This document shows, piece after piece, positions 1-6,238 of a DNA stretch of 10,540 nucleotides (position 1 is the first letter of the stretch; each line of letters starts with the position of its first letter). The DNA comes from Candidatus Sulfopaludibacter sp. SbA3. Its GTDB lineage: Bacteria; Acidobacteriota; Vicinamibacteria; Vicinamibacterales; UBA2999. The position numbers were made by a program, and so were the translations under genes. The stretch lies in contig CAMBHC010000057.1 of assembly GCA_945866285.1 (NCBI GenBank), positions 1 through 10,540 of the forward strand, given 5' to 3'. The notes beneath the pieces were generated by a model. The model searched no databases and had not been told where the DNA came from. It saw only the letters and a program-made list of their open reading frames with translations.

Positions 1-138
1 GCTCTGCAATGACAACGTCAGTGGCGTCGGTGGCTCGGCCGACGGGCCAGTGGGCGATCCCGAACACGCGGCCGTCAGCGCGATCGGCACGAGCAGGGTC
101 GCCAGGGAGACGGCGGCGGTTCGGCAGTTCCAGGTCAT
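1..138 (-). CDS. Putative lipoprotein, N-terminal fragment (runs off left edge)
   Basis: Reading the minus strand from the ATG at 138 gives an open frame of 46 codons to the window edge. The protein begins with a short polar stretch containing one Arg. A hydrophobic segment (about residues 7-24) follows, ending in L-T-A-A-C with Cys25. This is a plausible signal peptidase II lipobox, although position -3 is Thr rather than the preferred Leu. After the Cys comes a Ser/Gly/Pro/Thr-rich linker, as in many surface lipoproteins. I infer an exported, lipid-anchored protein; nothing of the mature domain is visible, so its function is unknown. A weak GGTGA lies just upstream of the ATG. The gene follows the rhodanese-methyltransferase gene on the same strand after about 70 bp and may be cotranscribed with it. 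Confidence 0.6.
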   Translation of the reverse strand, partial: MTWNCRTAAVSLATLLVPIALTAACSGSPTGPSAEPPTPLTLSLQS

Positions 139-209
139 GGGGTCACCCAGAATCGAAAGTATAGCGCTGGCACGCGCCTGTGGCAGTCGGGTGCCATGAA
201 CGGCGCCGC

Positions 210-1049
210 TCAGTCGCGCCGCTCGGCGACGACCGACGACACAAAGCGCTTGTCGAACTCGCCCTCCCGTGATCGCAACACCGTGAGCGGCGAGACGAGG
301 GCCGCCAATTCGCCATCGTTGAGCAGGAACGCGGGGTTCTTCGGATGCCCTCGCTCGGCCTGTGCGGTGGTGAACGTCTCATAAAACAGCCGGCCACGTG
401 GTGCGAGCGCCGCGCAAAGCGCGGGCATCAGCGGACGATGCAGGTAGTTGAAGACGAGGATCGCATCGCACGGACCGGGCAGCGCGGGCGGCGGATCGGT
501 TTCAAGGTCCAGCACCTCGCACGTCAGCGACAGGCTCAACCGCTCGGCGGTTGACTGCAGAAACGCGATCGCCTCGTGATCGCGATCAACGGCGTGGACG
601 TCGAAGCCGGCGCTCGACAGCAGCAGGGCATGCCGGCCACGGCCGCACGCCACATCCAGCACCTTGCCGCCACGCGGCAACAGGTCGGCATTCTCAATCA
701 ACCACGCCGCCGGGCCACGCATGGGCGTCGCACCAAATTCACGCGGCCCCGGCCATGACGCCATGCCACCCGCCAGGTTGAGCACGTCAGCAACGCCCGC
801 CTGCACCAGCAGCCTCGACGCGGCCACGCTGCGCACCCCATGCTCGCAGTAGACCAGCACGGGCCGGCCGTCATCAGGCAACACGGCTGGCGCCGAGACG
901 ACCAGGTCCAACGGCAGTAACCACGACCCGGGGATGTGCCCCAGGTCGTCGTGTTCCCCGGGCGTGCGCACGTCGATCACGACGGCGCCGTCGCTGGCGA
1001 TCAGATCCTGCGCATCGTGGTGGGAGATGGTACGGAAATTCTTCATCAT
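210..1049 (-). CDS. Rhodanese domain fused to class I SAM-dependent methyltransferase
   Basis: A 279-residue, two-domain cytoplasmic protein. Residues about 5-105 are a rhodanese domain with V-I-D-V-R-T near 24-29 and the active-site loop C68-E-H-G-V-R-S, where Cys68 would carry a persulfide. Residues about 112-279 are a Rossmann methyltransferase: motif I is V-L-D-V-A-C-G-R-G-R-H (130-140), the acidic ribose-binding residue is D155, and an N-Y-L-H segment follows at 201-204. The C-terminal Y-E-T-F-T and N-P-x-F-L-L motifs resemble TehB-like methyltransferases. The frame stays open to 1883, but the upstream part lies over the Uma2 gene on the other strand and has no family features. I therefore start at ATG 1049; ATG 1046 is equally possible. 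The Shine-Dalgarno is weak. The domain families are clear. The substrate is unknown, although a sulfur, selenium or tellurium compound is a reasonable guess. Confidence 0.88.
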   Translation of the reverse strand: MMKNFRTISHHDAQDLIASDGAVVIDVRTPGEHDDLGHIPGSWLLPLDLVVSAPAVLPDDGRPVLVYCEHGVRSVAASRLLVQAGVADVLNLAGGMASWPGPREFGATPMRGPAAWLIENADLLPRGGKVLDVACGRGRHALLLSSAGFDVHAVDRDHEAIAFLQSTAERLSLSLTCEVLDLETDPPPALPGPCDAILVFNYLHRPLMPALCAALAPRGRLFYETFTTAQAERGHPKNPAFLLNDGELAALVSPLTVLRSREGEFDKRFVSSVVAERRD

Positions 1050-1154
1050 GATCTCAATAAATGGCGACCCTGTGATGCTACACGGATGTTGCGGCACACC
1101 GCGCATTGTTCGCACACACGCGGCCTCAGGAAACACGCTTGACCAGCGATTCCA

Positions 1155-1169
1155 GACGATGGCATCGTC
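1155..1169. promoter_or_regulatory. Perfect 7-bp inverted repeat upstream of the Uma2 gene (possible operator)
   Basis: GACGATG and CATCGTC are exact reverse complements separated by a single G. The site sits 15 bp before the Uma2 start codon and directly upstream of its strong ribosome binding site, inside the 135-bp gap between two divergent genes. It could bind a dimeric repressor, or form only a very tight stem in RNA. No convincing -35/-10 pair was found in this gap on either strand. The operator role is inference. Confidence 0.3.
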
Positions 1170-1184
1170 GTCAGGGGAGGGGAT

Positions 1185-1730
1185 ATGAGGAGACTTCCAC
1201 GCGCCGTGCTTGATGCCTACCTGACCGGGCCTGAACAGGTTCGGCCACAGGAGCTCATCTGGGGAATGGTGAACGAGCCGCCGGCGCCGTTCTTCGGCCA
1301 CCAGGCGATCGTGACCCGCGCGCTCGTGCTGCTCGAACGTCACGTGCGAGAGCAGGACGCCGGCATCGTGTGTGTCTCGCCAATCGATGTCGTGCTCGAT
1401 GCGGATCGGGCGCTGGTGGTGCAGCCCGACATCATCTTCGTTTCCCGCGAACGGACCGCGATCATCCGCGATCAGGTGTGGGGCGCACCAGACCTCGTGC
1501 TCGAAGTCGAATCGCCCGGCACACGGCGGCGCGACCGGACCACGAAAGTTGGCTGGTACCGGCAATACGGGGTGCGCGAATGCTGGCTGCTCGATCCCCG
1601 CAGCCAGACGATGACGGTGATGCACCTGGCCGCAGTGGCGGCGCGTCGGCAGTCCTTCCAGGGTACTCGCCGCATCGAGTCGGCGGTGCTGCCGCACTTC
1701 GCCCAGCCGGCGGCCAGTTTCTTCACCTAG
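1185..1730 (+). CDS. Uma2-family (DUF820) PD-(D/E)XK nuclease-fold protein
   Basis: A 181-residue soluble protein with the full Uma2/DUF820 layout. The N-terminal part has E-L-I-W-G-x-V followed by a helix starting G-H-Q (about 23-55). Residues 81-86 read P-D-I-I-F-V. The nuclease core is P-D103-L-V-L-E107-V-E-S-P-G-T, and K121 lies in R-D-R-T-T-K. The strand W-L-L-D-P (134-138) completes the core. D103, E107 and K121 are the expected metal-binding and catalytic residues, so the fold looks intact. The start is well supported by a long purine-rich Shine-Dalgarno (AGGGGAGGGG) a few bases upstream. The family is often present in many copies per genome, with no settled biological role. It stands alone between a divergent methyltransferase gene and the methionine operon, so context gives no function. 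Confidence 0.9.
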   Translation: MRRLPRAVLDAYLTGPEQVRPQELIWGMVNEPPAPFFGHQAIVTRALVLLERHVREQDAGIVCVSPIDVVLDADRALVVQPDIIFVSRERTAIIRDQVWGAPDLVLEVESPGTRRRDRTTKVGWYRQYGVRECWLLDPRSQTMTVMHLAAVAARRQSFQGTRRIESAVLPHFAQPAASFFT

Positions 1731-1757
1731 GGGCTTGCGGCGCCGGTTCCTAGACCA

Positions 1758-1777
1758 ATATCTACGTATGTGGATAT
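1758..1777. promoter_or_regulatory. Imperfect inverted repeat upstream of the methionine operon (possible operator)
   Basis: The arms ATATCTAC (1758-1765) and GTGGATAT (1770-1777) are complementary except for one G-T position and are separated by GTAT. The repeat lies in a distinctly AT-rich stretch (about 1755-1800) within a GC-rich region, 39 bp before the start of the metX-hom gene. It overlaps where the -35 element would lie for the hexamer at 1781-1786. I infer an operator for a methionine-pathway regulator. The gap is too short for a SAM or cobalamin riboswitch. Confidence 0.35.
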
Positions 1778-1780
1778 GTC

Positions 1781-1786
1781 TGTAAT
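1781..1786 (+). promoter_or_regulatory. Candidate -10 box (TGTAAT) for the methionine operon
   Basis: TGTAAT matches the sigma-70 -10 consensus at five of six positions and would place the transcript start near 1793, giving a leader of about 23 nt. No good -35 is found at the right spacing; that region is occupied by the inverted repeat at 1758-1777. This would fit an activator-dependent or operator-controlled promoter. It is a weak prediction from pattern alone. Confidence 0.3.
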
Positions 1787-1815
1787 GAGTTGGTGTTTCA
1801 AGGCACAATGCCGCG

Positions 1816-4167
1816 ATGGCAACCGTGGCAGCCACCGACCTGCGTCCGCGCCGGCTGGTCATCGAACTTCTCTCCATCACCATCGAGGGCCGCGCCCTCG
1901 AGGACGTGCAGCTCGGCGGCTGGGTCTACGGCCCGGAACTCGGCACCGCGCCCGTCGTGGTGATCGTCGGCGGCATCACCGCCTCGCCATTCCCGTTCGG
2001 TGACGGACACGCCGAAGGCGAGGATGCGCGGGCCGCATGGTGGCCAGCGTTGTGCTCCCCCGACCTGATCGATCCGGCCACACACACAGTGCTCTGTCCG
2101 TCGTGGCCGGGCAATGGTTCAACCTGGAAGGGGTTCGACGATCCCGGTGCGACCGAAGCCATCTCCATTGGTGGTTTGGCGGACCTCGTGGCGGCCTGGC
2201 TTGATGGCTGTGGCTGCACCACGCCGGTTACCTGGGTCGGTGCCAGCCTGGGCGCGATGGTGGGCGTGGCATTCGCGGCACGGCAGGCGGAGCGCTGCGC
2301 GAAGCTGATCGCCATCTCCGGCGGCCTGCGGCCCGACGGTTGGGGCACGGCGACCCGCCACCTGCAGCGCGAACTCGTGCGCGACGGCTTGCGCAACGGC
2401 GACGTCATTACCGGCATGAGCCGGGCGCGGCAACTGGGCATGCTCACCTATCGCGGGCGCGACGAGCTCGACACCCGCTTCGGCAAGCTCGCGCCCGGAC
2501 GCAATCGCCCGCCGGTCGCCGAATATCTCGACCACCACGGCCGGCGCTTCGCCGAACGGTTTCCCGTCAAGACCTTCCTGCTGTTGAGCGAGGCGATCGA
2601 TCGCGGCTGGCTGGCCGATCCGCAAGCCATGCGCGAGGCGATCCAGAAGATCAGCGCCGAGACGCTGGTCATCGGCGTCCCTGGCGACATGTTGTTTCCC
2701 TGGGCCCTGCAGGTGGAGCTGCATCGCGCGTTGCAGGCCGAAGGCGCTGACTCGTCGTTGTGGAAACTGGAATCCGTGTTCGGGCACGACGCATTTCTCG
2801 CCGACCAGGCCAAGTTGGCCGACGTGCTGCGGGGCGCGCAGGCATTTGGCGGCGAGCTGCGCCTGGCAGCGCGGCCGCGGTTTGAAGGCGTCGGTGTCGA
2901 GCCCGTGCGCGAGATTCGGATCGGCCTGGTCGGCTGCGGCACCGTGGGCCGTGGCGTGCTGGAGATGATCGAGCGCCAGCGCGAAGCAGTCGCCGAGCGC
3001 TACGGCGTGAGCTTCCGTGTCTCACGAATTGCGGTCCGCGACCTGAACAAGGATCGCGGTCCACGCGCGGCCGGCATTCCGATCAGCGACCAGGCCCTGG
3101 AACTGGTCAGCGATCCCGAGGTCGACGTGGTCGTCGAGGTCGCCGGCGGCACGTCCGTGGAGCCAATCCTGCGAGCGGCCCTCGCGGCCGGCAAGCCGGT
3201 CGTCACTGCCAACAAGGCGCTGCTCGCGTCGAAGCTGGCCGACCTTGGCGTGTTGGCACAACGCACCGAGACGCCGCTCTACTGCGAAGCCGCGGCCGCG
3301 GCCGCCATTCCGATCGTGCGGCACTTGAGCCATCGCGCCGACGAAGTAGACAGCATGTGGGGCATCGTCAATGCCACCTGCAACTTTGTGATGACGCGGC
3401 TCGAGCAGGGCGACCTGACGCTGGCCGAGGCGGTCAGCGAAGCCCAGAAGCTGGGGTTTGCGGAAGCGCAGCCCGATGCCGATCTCGATGGCCACGATGC
3501 CGCCGCCAAGTTGTCGATTCTCGCGTATCGCGCCTTCGGCGCGTGGGTGCGTCCCGATGGGTTCCTCGTGCGCGGTATTCGCGAGATCGATCCCGCGGAT
3601 TGCGACCTGGCCGAGTCGATGGGCTGCCGCATCCGGCAGATTGCGCGGGCCGTGCGCATCAACGGCGCGCTCGACATGGCCGTGGAACCCCTGCTGCTGC
3701 CGACGTGGCACCTGCTGGCGTCGGTTGAAGAGGAATACAACGCGGTCTATCTCCGCTGCGCGTCCTCAGGCGACCTGAGCCTGTTCGGCAAGGGCGCCGG
3801 CGCGCTGCCGACTGCCACCGCCGTGCTCGGCGACCTGATCGACCTGGCACAGGACAACTCGGTCCGCTGGCCGGTGCCGCGCGCACTGCCAGTGGCACGC
3901 GAGGGTGCGGCGATCTCACCTGCGCCTCGCCGGCATTACCTGCGGATCACCGCGCAGCCGCATCCCGGCCTCGAGCGCAAGTTCGAAGGCCTGGTCCGTC
4001 GTCATGGCCTGACGGTGCAGAACCGCGCCTCGCGGGCTGAGGCGGACCGCGTGCACCTCGCCTTCATGATCTCCGCCAGTTCGGACACCCAGATTGCAGC
4101 GGTCACCGATGCAGTGGGACGTCTCGCACGAGTGGAACAACGCCTGTGCCTCGGGGTAATGGACTAG
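1816..4167 (+). CDS. metX-hom: Bifunctional fusion: MetX-type homoserine O-acyltransferase + homoserine dehydrogenase
   Basis: A 783-residue cytoplasmic protein joining two consecutive methionine-pathway enzymes. Residues about 15-350 are a MetX-type alpha/beta hydrolase with nucleophile S144 in G-A-S-L-G-A-M, D291 in P-G-D-M-L-F-P and H324 in G-H-D-A-F-L. The V-G-G-I-T-A segment recalls the Xanthomonas-like MetX branch, so acetyl or succinyl donor use is undecided. Residues 366 onward are homoserine dehydrogenase: dinucleotide motif G370-L-V-G-C-G-T-V-G, T-A-N-K467, and E550, D556, D561 and K565 in the expected catalytic order. The tail (about 706-783) looks like a degenerate ACT domain, beginning H-Y-L-R-I-T and P-G. 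Oddities are a run of six Ala (492-497) where the family has conserved Gly before I-P, and a short linker with no stop or frameshift. The start is ATG 1816; the only Shine-Dalgarno (AAGG) is distant at about 12 nt. The downstream gene begins immediately after the stop. Confidence 0.92.
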   Translation: MATVAATDLRPRRLVIELLSITIEGRALEDVQLGGWVYGPELGTAPVVVIVGGITASPFPFGDGHAEGEDARAAWWPALCSPDLIDPATHTVLCPSWPGNGSTWKGFDDPGATEAISIGGLADLVAAWLDGCGCTTPVTWVGASLGAMVGVAFAARQAERCAKLIAISGGLRPDGWGTATRHLQRELVRDGLRNGDVITGMSRARQLGMLTYRGRDELDTRFGKLAPGRNRPPVAEYLDHHGRRFAERFPVKTFLLLSEAIDRGWLADPQAMREAIQKISAETLVIGVPGDMLFPWALQVELHRALQAEGADSSLWKLESVFGHDAFLADQAKLADVLRGAQAFGGELRLAARPRFEGVGVEPVREIRIGLVGCGTVGRGVLEMIERQREAVAERYGVSFRVSRIAVRDLNKDRGPRAAGIPISDQALELVSDPEVDVVVEVAGGTSVEPILRAALAAGKPVVTANKALLASKLADLGVLAQRTETPLYCEAAAAAAIPIVRHLSHRADEVDSMWGIVNATCNFVMTRLEQGDLTLAEAVSEAQKLGFAEAQPDADLDGHDAAAKLSILAYRAFGAWVRPDGFLVRGIREIDPADCDLAESMGCRIRQIARAVRINGALDMAVEPLLLPTWHLLASVEEEYNAVYLRCASSGDLSLFGKGAGALPTATAVLGDLIDLAQDNSVRWPVPRALPVAREGAAISPAPRRHYLRITAQPHPGLERKFEGLVRRHGLTVQNRASRAEADRVHLAFMISASSDTQIAAVTDAVGRLARVEQRLCLGVMD

Positions 4168-5535
4168 ATGGCGATCGCCGACTGGCTGAACCCCGAGGGA
4201 TGTCCGCCTGACCGTCCGCCGCTCGAGGCGATGAGCGAGACCACGCGCTCAATTCATCGGACCATCGACGAGCACACGCGGCGGACTGGTGTCCCCTATC
4301 TCCACCCGGACGAGCCGACCGTGCAACTCGACCTGCTCGGATCGGCGCAGGTGATGGCGTGGCAGGAAGGCAAAGCGGCCTTTCTTTTCGCGAGTGAAGG
4401 CTGCTGGTCGGAGCTGCCCCACCTGTATGCGCGCTACGGTACCACCGCGACCACGACGCTGATCGGCAAGCTGAAGTCGTTGGAGCACGCCACCAGCGCT
4501 GTGGTGTGCGACTCCGGCATGCAGGCGACCGCACTCGCCTTCGACGTGTTAATGGAGCCTGGCGCGCACGCGGTGTTGATGCGGCAGGTCTACAACAAGA
4601 CCCGCAGCTACCTGGAATGGCTGGCGGCCCGCATTGGTGGGTCGGTTACGGTCGTGGACGATGGCGATGCCGCAGCACTGGCGGCGGCCATTACCCCGCA
4701 GACACGTTTCGTGTTTGCCGAGACGTTCACGAACCCGCTGGTCCGCGCCCAGGATTTCGACCAGCTTCGCGCCGTCATGGCCGAGGCCCGCGAACGCGCG
4801 CCTGGTATCAAGCTCGTCCTCGACACCACGATCGCGTCGCCGTGGGCGTTCGCGGTACCACCACTCCAGAACGGCGTCGACATTGTCGTCGCCAGCGGCA
4901 CCAAGTCGCTCGGCGGCAACGACCGCGACATGTGGGGATACCTCGCGACCAACGACTCGCCGTTCGCCAACGCGGTGATGGATCTCGTCGCCATGCGTGG
5001 CGGCATTCTCGACTGGCGGCGGGCTGCCGCCATTGTCGAGTCGTTCGACGCCGCAGGTGAGACGCATGCGCGCCGATCCTCGTCGGCGGCGAAGGTCGCC
5101 GCATTCCTCGCTTCGCATCCAAAGGTCAGCGACGTGTTCCATCCGTCGTTGCCCACCCACGTTGATGCCGCCGCGATTGCCAGGCAGTATCTCCGGCCCG
5201 GCTCCCTGTTGTCGTTCAGGGTGAAGGACGCCGACGAGGCGCGAACCCGGCATTTGGCCGACGTGCTAGCGACGTGCATCATCGTGCGCTACGCACTGTC
5301 GTTCGACGGGCTCACCACCAAGGTCAACCATCATCGGACGGTGTCGGAATACTTCACGTCGTTGGAACAGCTGAAGCGCAACGGCTTCGATCGACTCATT
5401 CGTCTGGCGGTAGGGATGGAAGACCCGGACGATGTGATCGCAGCGCTGAACTGGACGTTGCACCACGGTGACGGCGTAAGTGACGCAGGCGTCACGGTAT
5501 GGCAGCAGCAGCGCGCAACCACGCTAGGATTGTGA
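4168..5535 (+). CDS. Cys/Met-metabolism PLP-dependent enzyme (cystathionine gamma-synthase / O-acylhomoserine sulfhydrylase-like)
   Basis: A 455-residue fold-type I PLP enzyme. Visible hallmarks are Y87-A-R89 (phosphate-binding Tyr and Arg of the neighbouring subunit), S116-G-M, the V-Y-N-K-T segment where the family usually has V-Y-G-G-T, E-T-F-T-N-P, D219 in L-D-T-T (pyridine-nitrogen ligand), and K246 in S-G-T-K-S-L-G-G-N (Schiff-base lysine). R412 in L-I-R-L-A-V-G-M-E-D would bind the substrate carboxylate. It has about 50 extra N-terminal residues before the core and a divergent S-F-D-G-L-T-T-K loop. ATG 4168 directly follows the TAG of the metX-hom gene, with GGGGTAA upstream, so translation is probably coupled. 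Context makes O-acylhomoserine the likely substrate, giving cystathionine or, with sulfide, homocysteine. The sequence alone does not decide between these reactions. Confidence 0.87.
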   Translation: MAIADWLNPEGCPPDRPPLEAMSETTRSIHRTIDEHTRRTGVPYLHPDEPTVQLDLLGSAQVMAWQEGKAAFLFASEGCWSELPHLYARYGTTATTTLIGKLKSLEHATSAVVCDSGMQATALAFDVLMEPGAHAVLMRQVYNKTRSYLEWLAARIGGSVTVVDDGDAAALAAAITPQTRFVFAETFTNPLVRAQDFDQLRAVMAEARERAPGIKLVLDTTIASPWAFAVPPLQNGVDIVVASGTKSLGGNDRDMWGYLATNDSPFANAVMDLVAMRGGILDWRRAAAIVESFDAAGETHARRSSSAAKVAAFLASHPKVSDVFHPSLPTHVDAAAIARQYLRPGSLLSFRVKDADEARTRHLADVLATCIIVRYALSFDGLTTKVNHHRTVSEYFTSLEQLKRNGFDRLIRLAVGMEDPDDVIAALNWTLHHGDGVSDAGVTVWQQQRATTLGL

Positions 5536-5536
5536 G

Positions 5537-6199
5537 ATGGGCGCAGCGACACATCTCGGCATCAACCTCAGCGAATACGATGCGGTGATCCTCACGCTGA
5601 TTCCTCACTACGACGAACTGATTGACGCCGCTGGCGCCGCCGTTGGCGCATTGGCGCGGCCGGCACCGGCCGTCGTCGACCTCGGCACGGGCTCTGGTGC
5701 ACTGGCGCAGGCCATTCTCAAGGCGAGCCCGAAGGCACGCGTGACGGGCATCGACGAAGACGCCGGCATGCTGGCCATGGCCGAGAAGCGGTTGAAGGGC
5801 CGGATCACTGTCATTCATGGCAACTTCGAGACGATACCTATTCCGGGTTGTGACGTCATCTCGGCATCGTTCGCGTTGCATCACATCCGCACCAGCCGCC
5901 GCAAAGCGGCGCTCTACCGTCGCGCCTTCGCGGCGCTCAAGCGTGGCGGCCTGATCGTCAGTGCCGACTGCTGCCTGGCCTCGGCAGCGGCCCTGCAAAG
6001 AAGCGACCGGGCTAACTGGCTCGCGCACCTGCGGCAGAACTGCTCACCCGCGAAAGCCGAAGGCTACTTGAAGGCGTGGGCGAAGGAAGACGTCTATTTC
6101 ACGCTCGAGCAGGAGATGGACCTGCTGCGGCGGGCCGGGTTCAAGGCGGAGATTGCGTTCCGGAAGACGTGCTTCGCGGTGGTGGTGGGATTGAAATAA
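5537..6199 (+). CDS. Class I SAM-dependent methyltransferase, substrate unknown
   Basis: A 220-residue soluble methyltransferase. Motif I is V-V-D-L-G-T-G-S-G (46-54), followed by a helix, the acidic residue D73 in T-G-I-D, a motif II/III region ending D-V-I-S-A-S-F-A-L-H-H (106-116), and K-R-G-G-L-I (135-140) at the post-motif strand. The C-terminal quarter holds E-G-Y-L-K-A-W and E-M-D-L-L-R-R-A-G-F-K, the usual last helix before the final strand. It resembles the UbiE/CmoA-like small-molecule methyltransferases, but no substrate-defining motif is recognised. It starts 1 bp after the stop of the PLP enzyme, with AGGA in CTAGGAT at good spacing, so it is the third cistron of the methionine operon. 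That makes a substrate linked to sulfur amino acids possible, but it could equally be a passenger gene. Confidence 0.85.
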   Translation: MGAATHLGINLSEYDAVILTLIPHYDELIDAAGAAVGALARPAPAVVDLGTGSGALAQAILKASPKARVTGIDEDAGMLAMAEKRLKGRITVIHGNFETIPIPGCDVISASFALHHIRTSRRKAALYRRAFAALKRGGLIVSADCCLASAAALQRSDRANWLAHLRQNCSPAKAEGYLKAWAKEDVYFTLEQEMDLLRRAGFKAEIAFRKTCFAVVVGLK

Positions 6200-6209
6200 T
6201 GGGCGGTCC

Positions 6210-6229
6210 GGCAGCACTAAAGTGCTGCC
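6210..6229. terminator. Hairpin between convergent genes (putative bidirectional terminator)
   Basis: GGCAGCAC and GTGCTGCC are perfect 8-bp arms around the loop TAAA, in the 39-bp gap between the convergent methyltransferase and UPF0047-like genes. The stem is strong and symmetric, so it can form in transcripts from either strand. No T-tract follows on either side, so it is not a textbook intrinsic terminator. It may instead stop transcription with help from Rho, protect 3' ends, or be one copy of a dispersed palindromic repeat. Confidence 0.55.
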
Positions 6230-6238
6230 CTCCTGGCA

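Noticed and set aside
168..196. TGGCAC...GTGCCA inverted repeat after the rhodanese-methyltransferase gene as a terminator.
   Set aside because: Only 6 bp of stem with a 17-nt loop and no T-tract; too weak to call.
1139..1167. TTGACC at 1139 as a -35 element for the Uma2 gene.
   Set aside because: The hexamer 17 bp downstream (GCATCG) has no match to a -10 box.
1731..1815. SAM or cobalamin riboswitch before the methionine operon.
   Set aside because: The gap is only 85 bp and shows one simple inverted repeat; none of the conserved riboswitch elements is visible.
1050..1883. Extending the rhodanese-methyltransferase frame upstream to 1883 (557 residues).
   Set aside because: The extra 278 residues lie antisense to the well-supported Uma2 gene, show no domain and are rich in His/Arg as expected for a shadow frame. 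The rhodanese domain begins right after the ATG pair at 1049/1046.
5480..5495. Perfect inverted repeat GTGACGC-AG-GCGTCAC near the 3' end of the PLP-enzyme gene.
   Set aside because: It lies within coding sequence, and its 2-nt spacer is too short for an RNA loop. Probably chance in GC-rich DNA.
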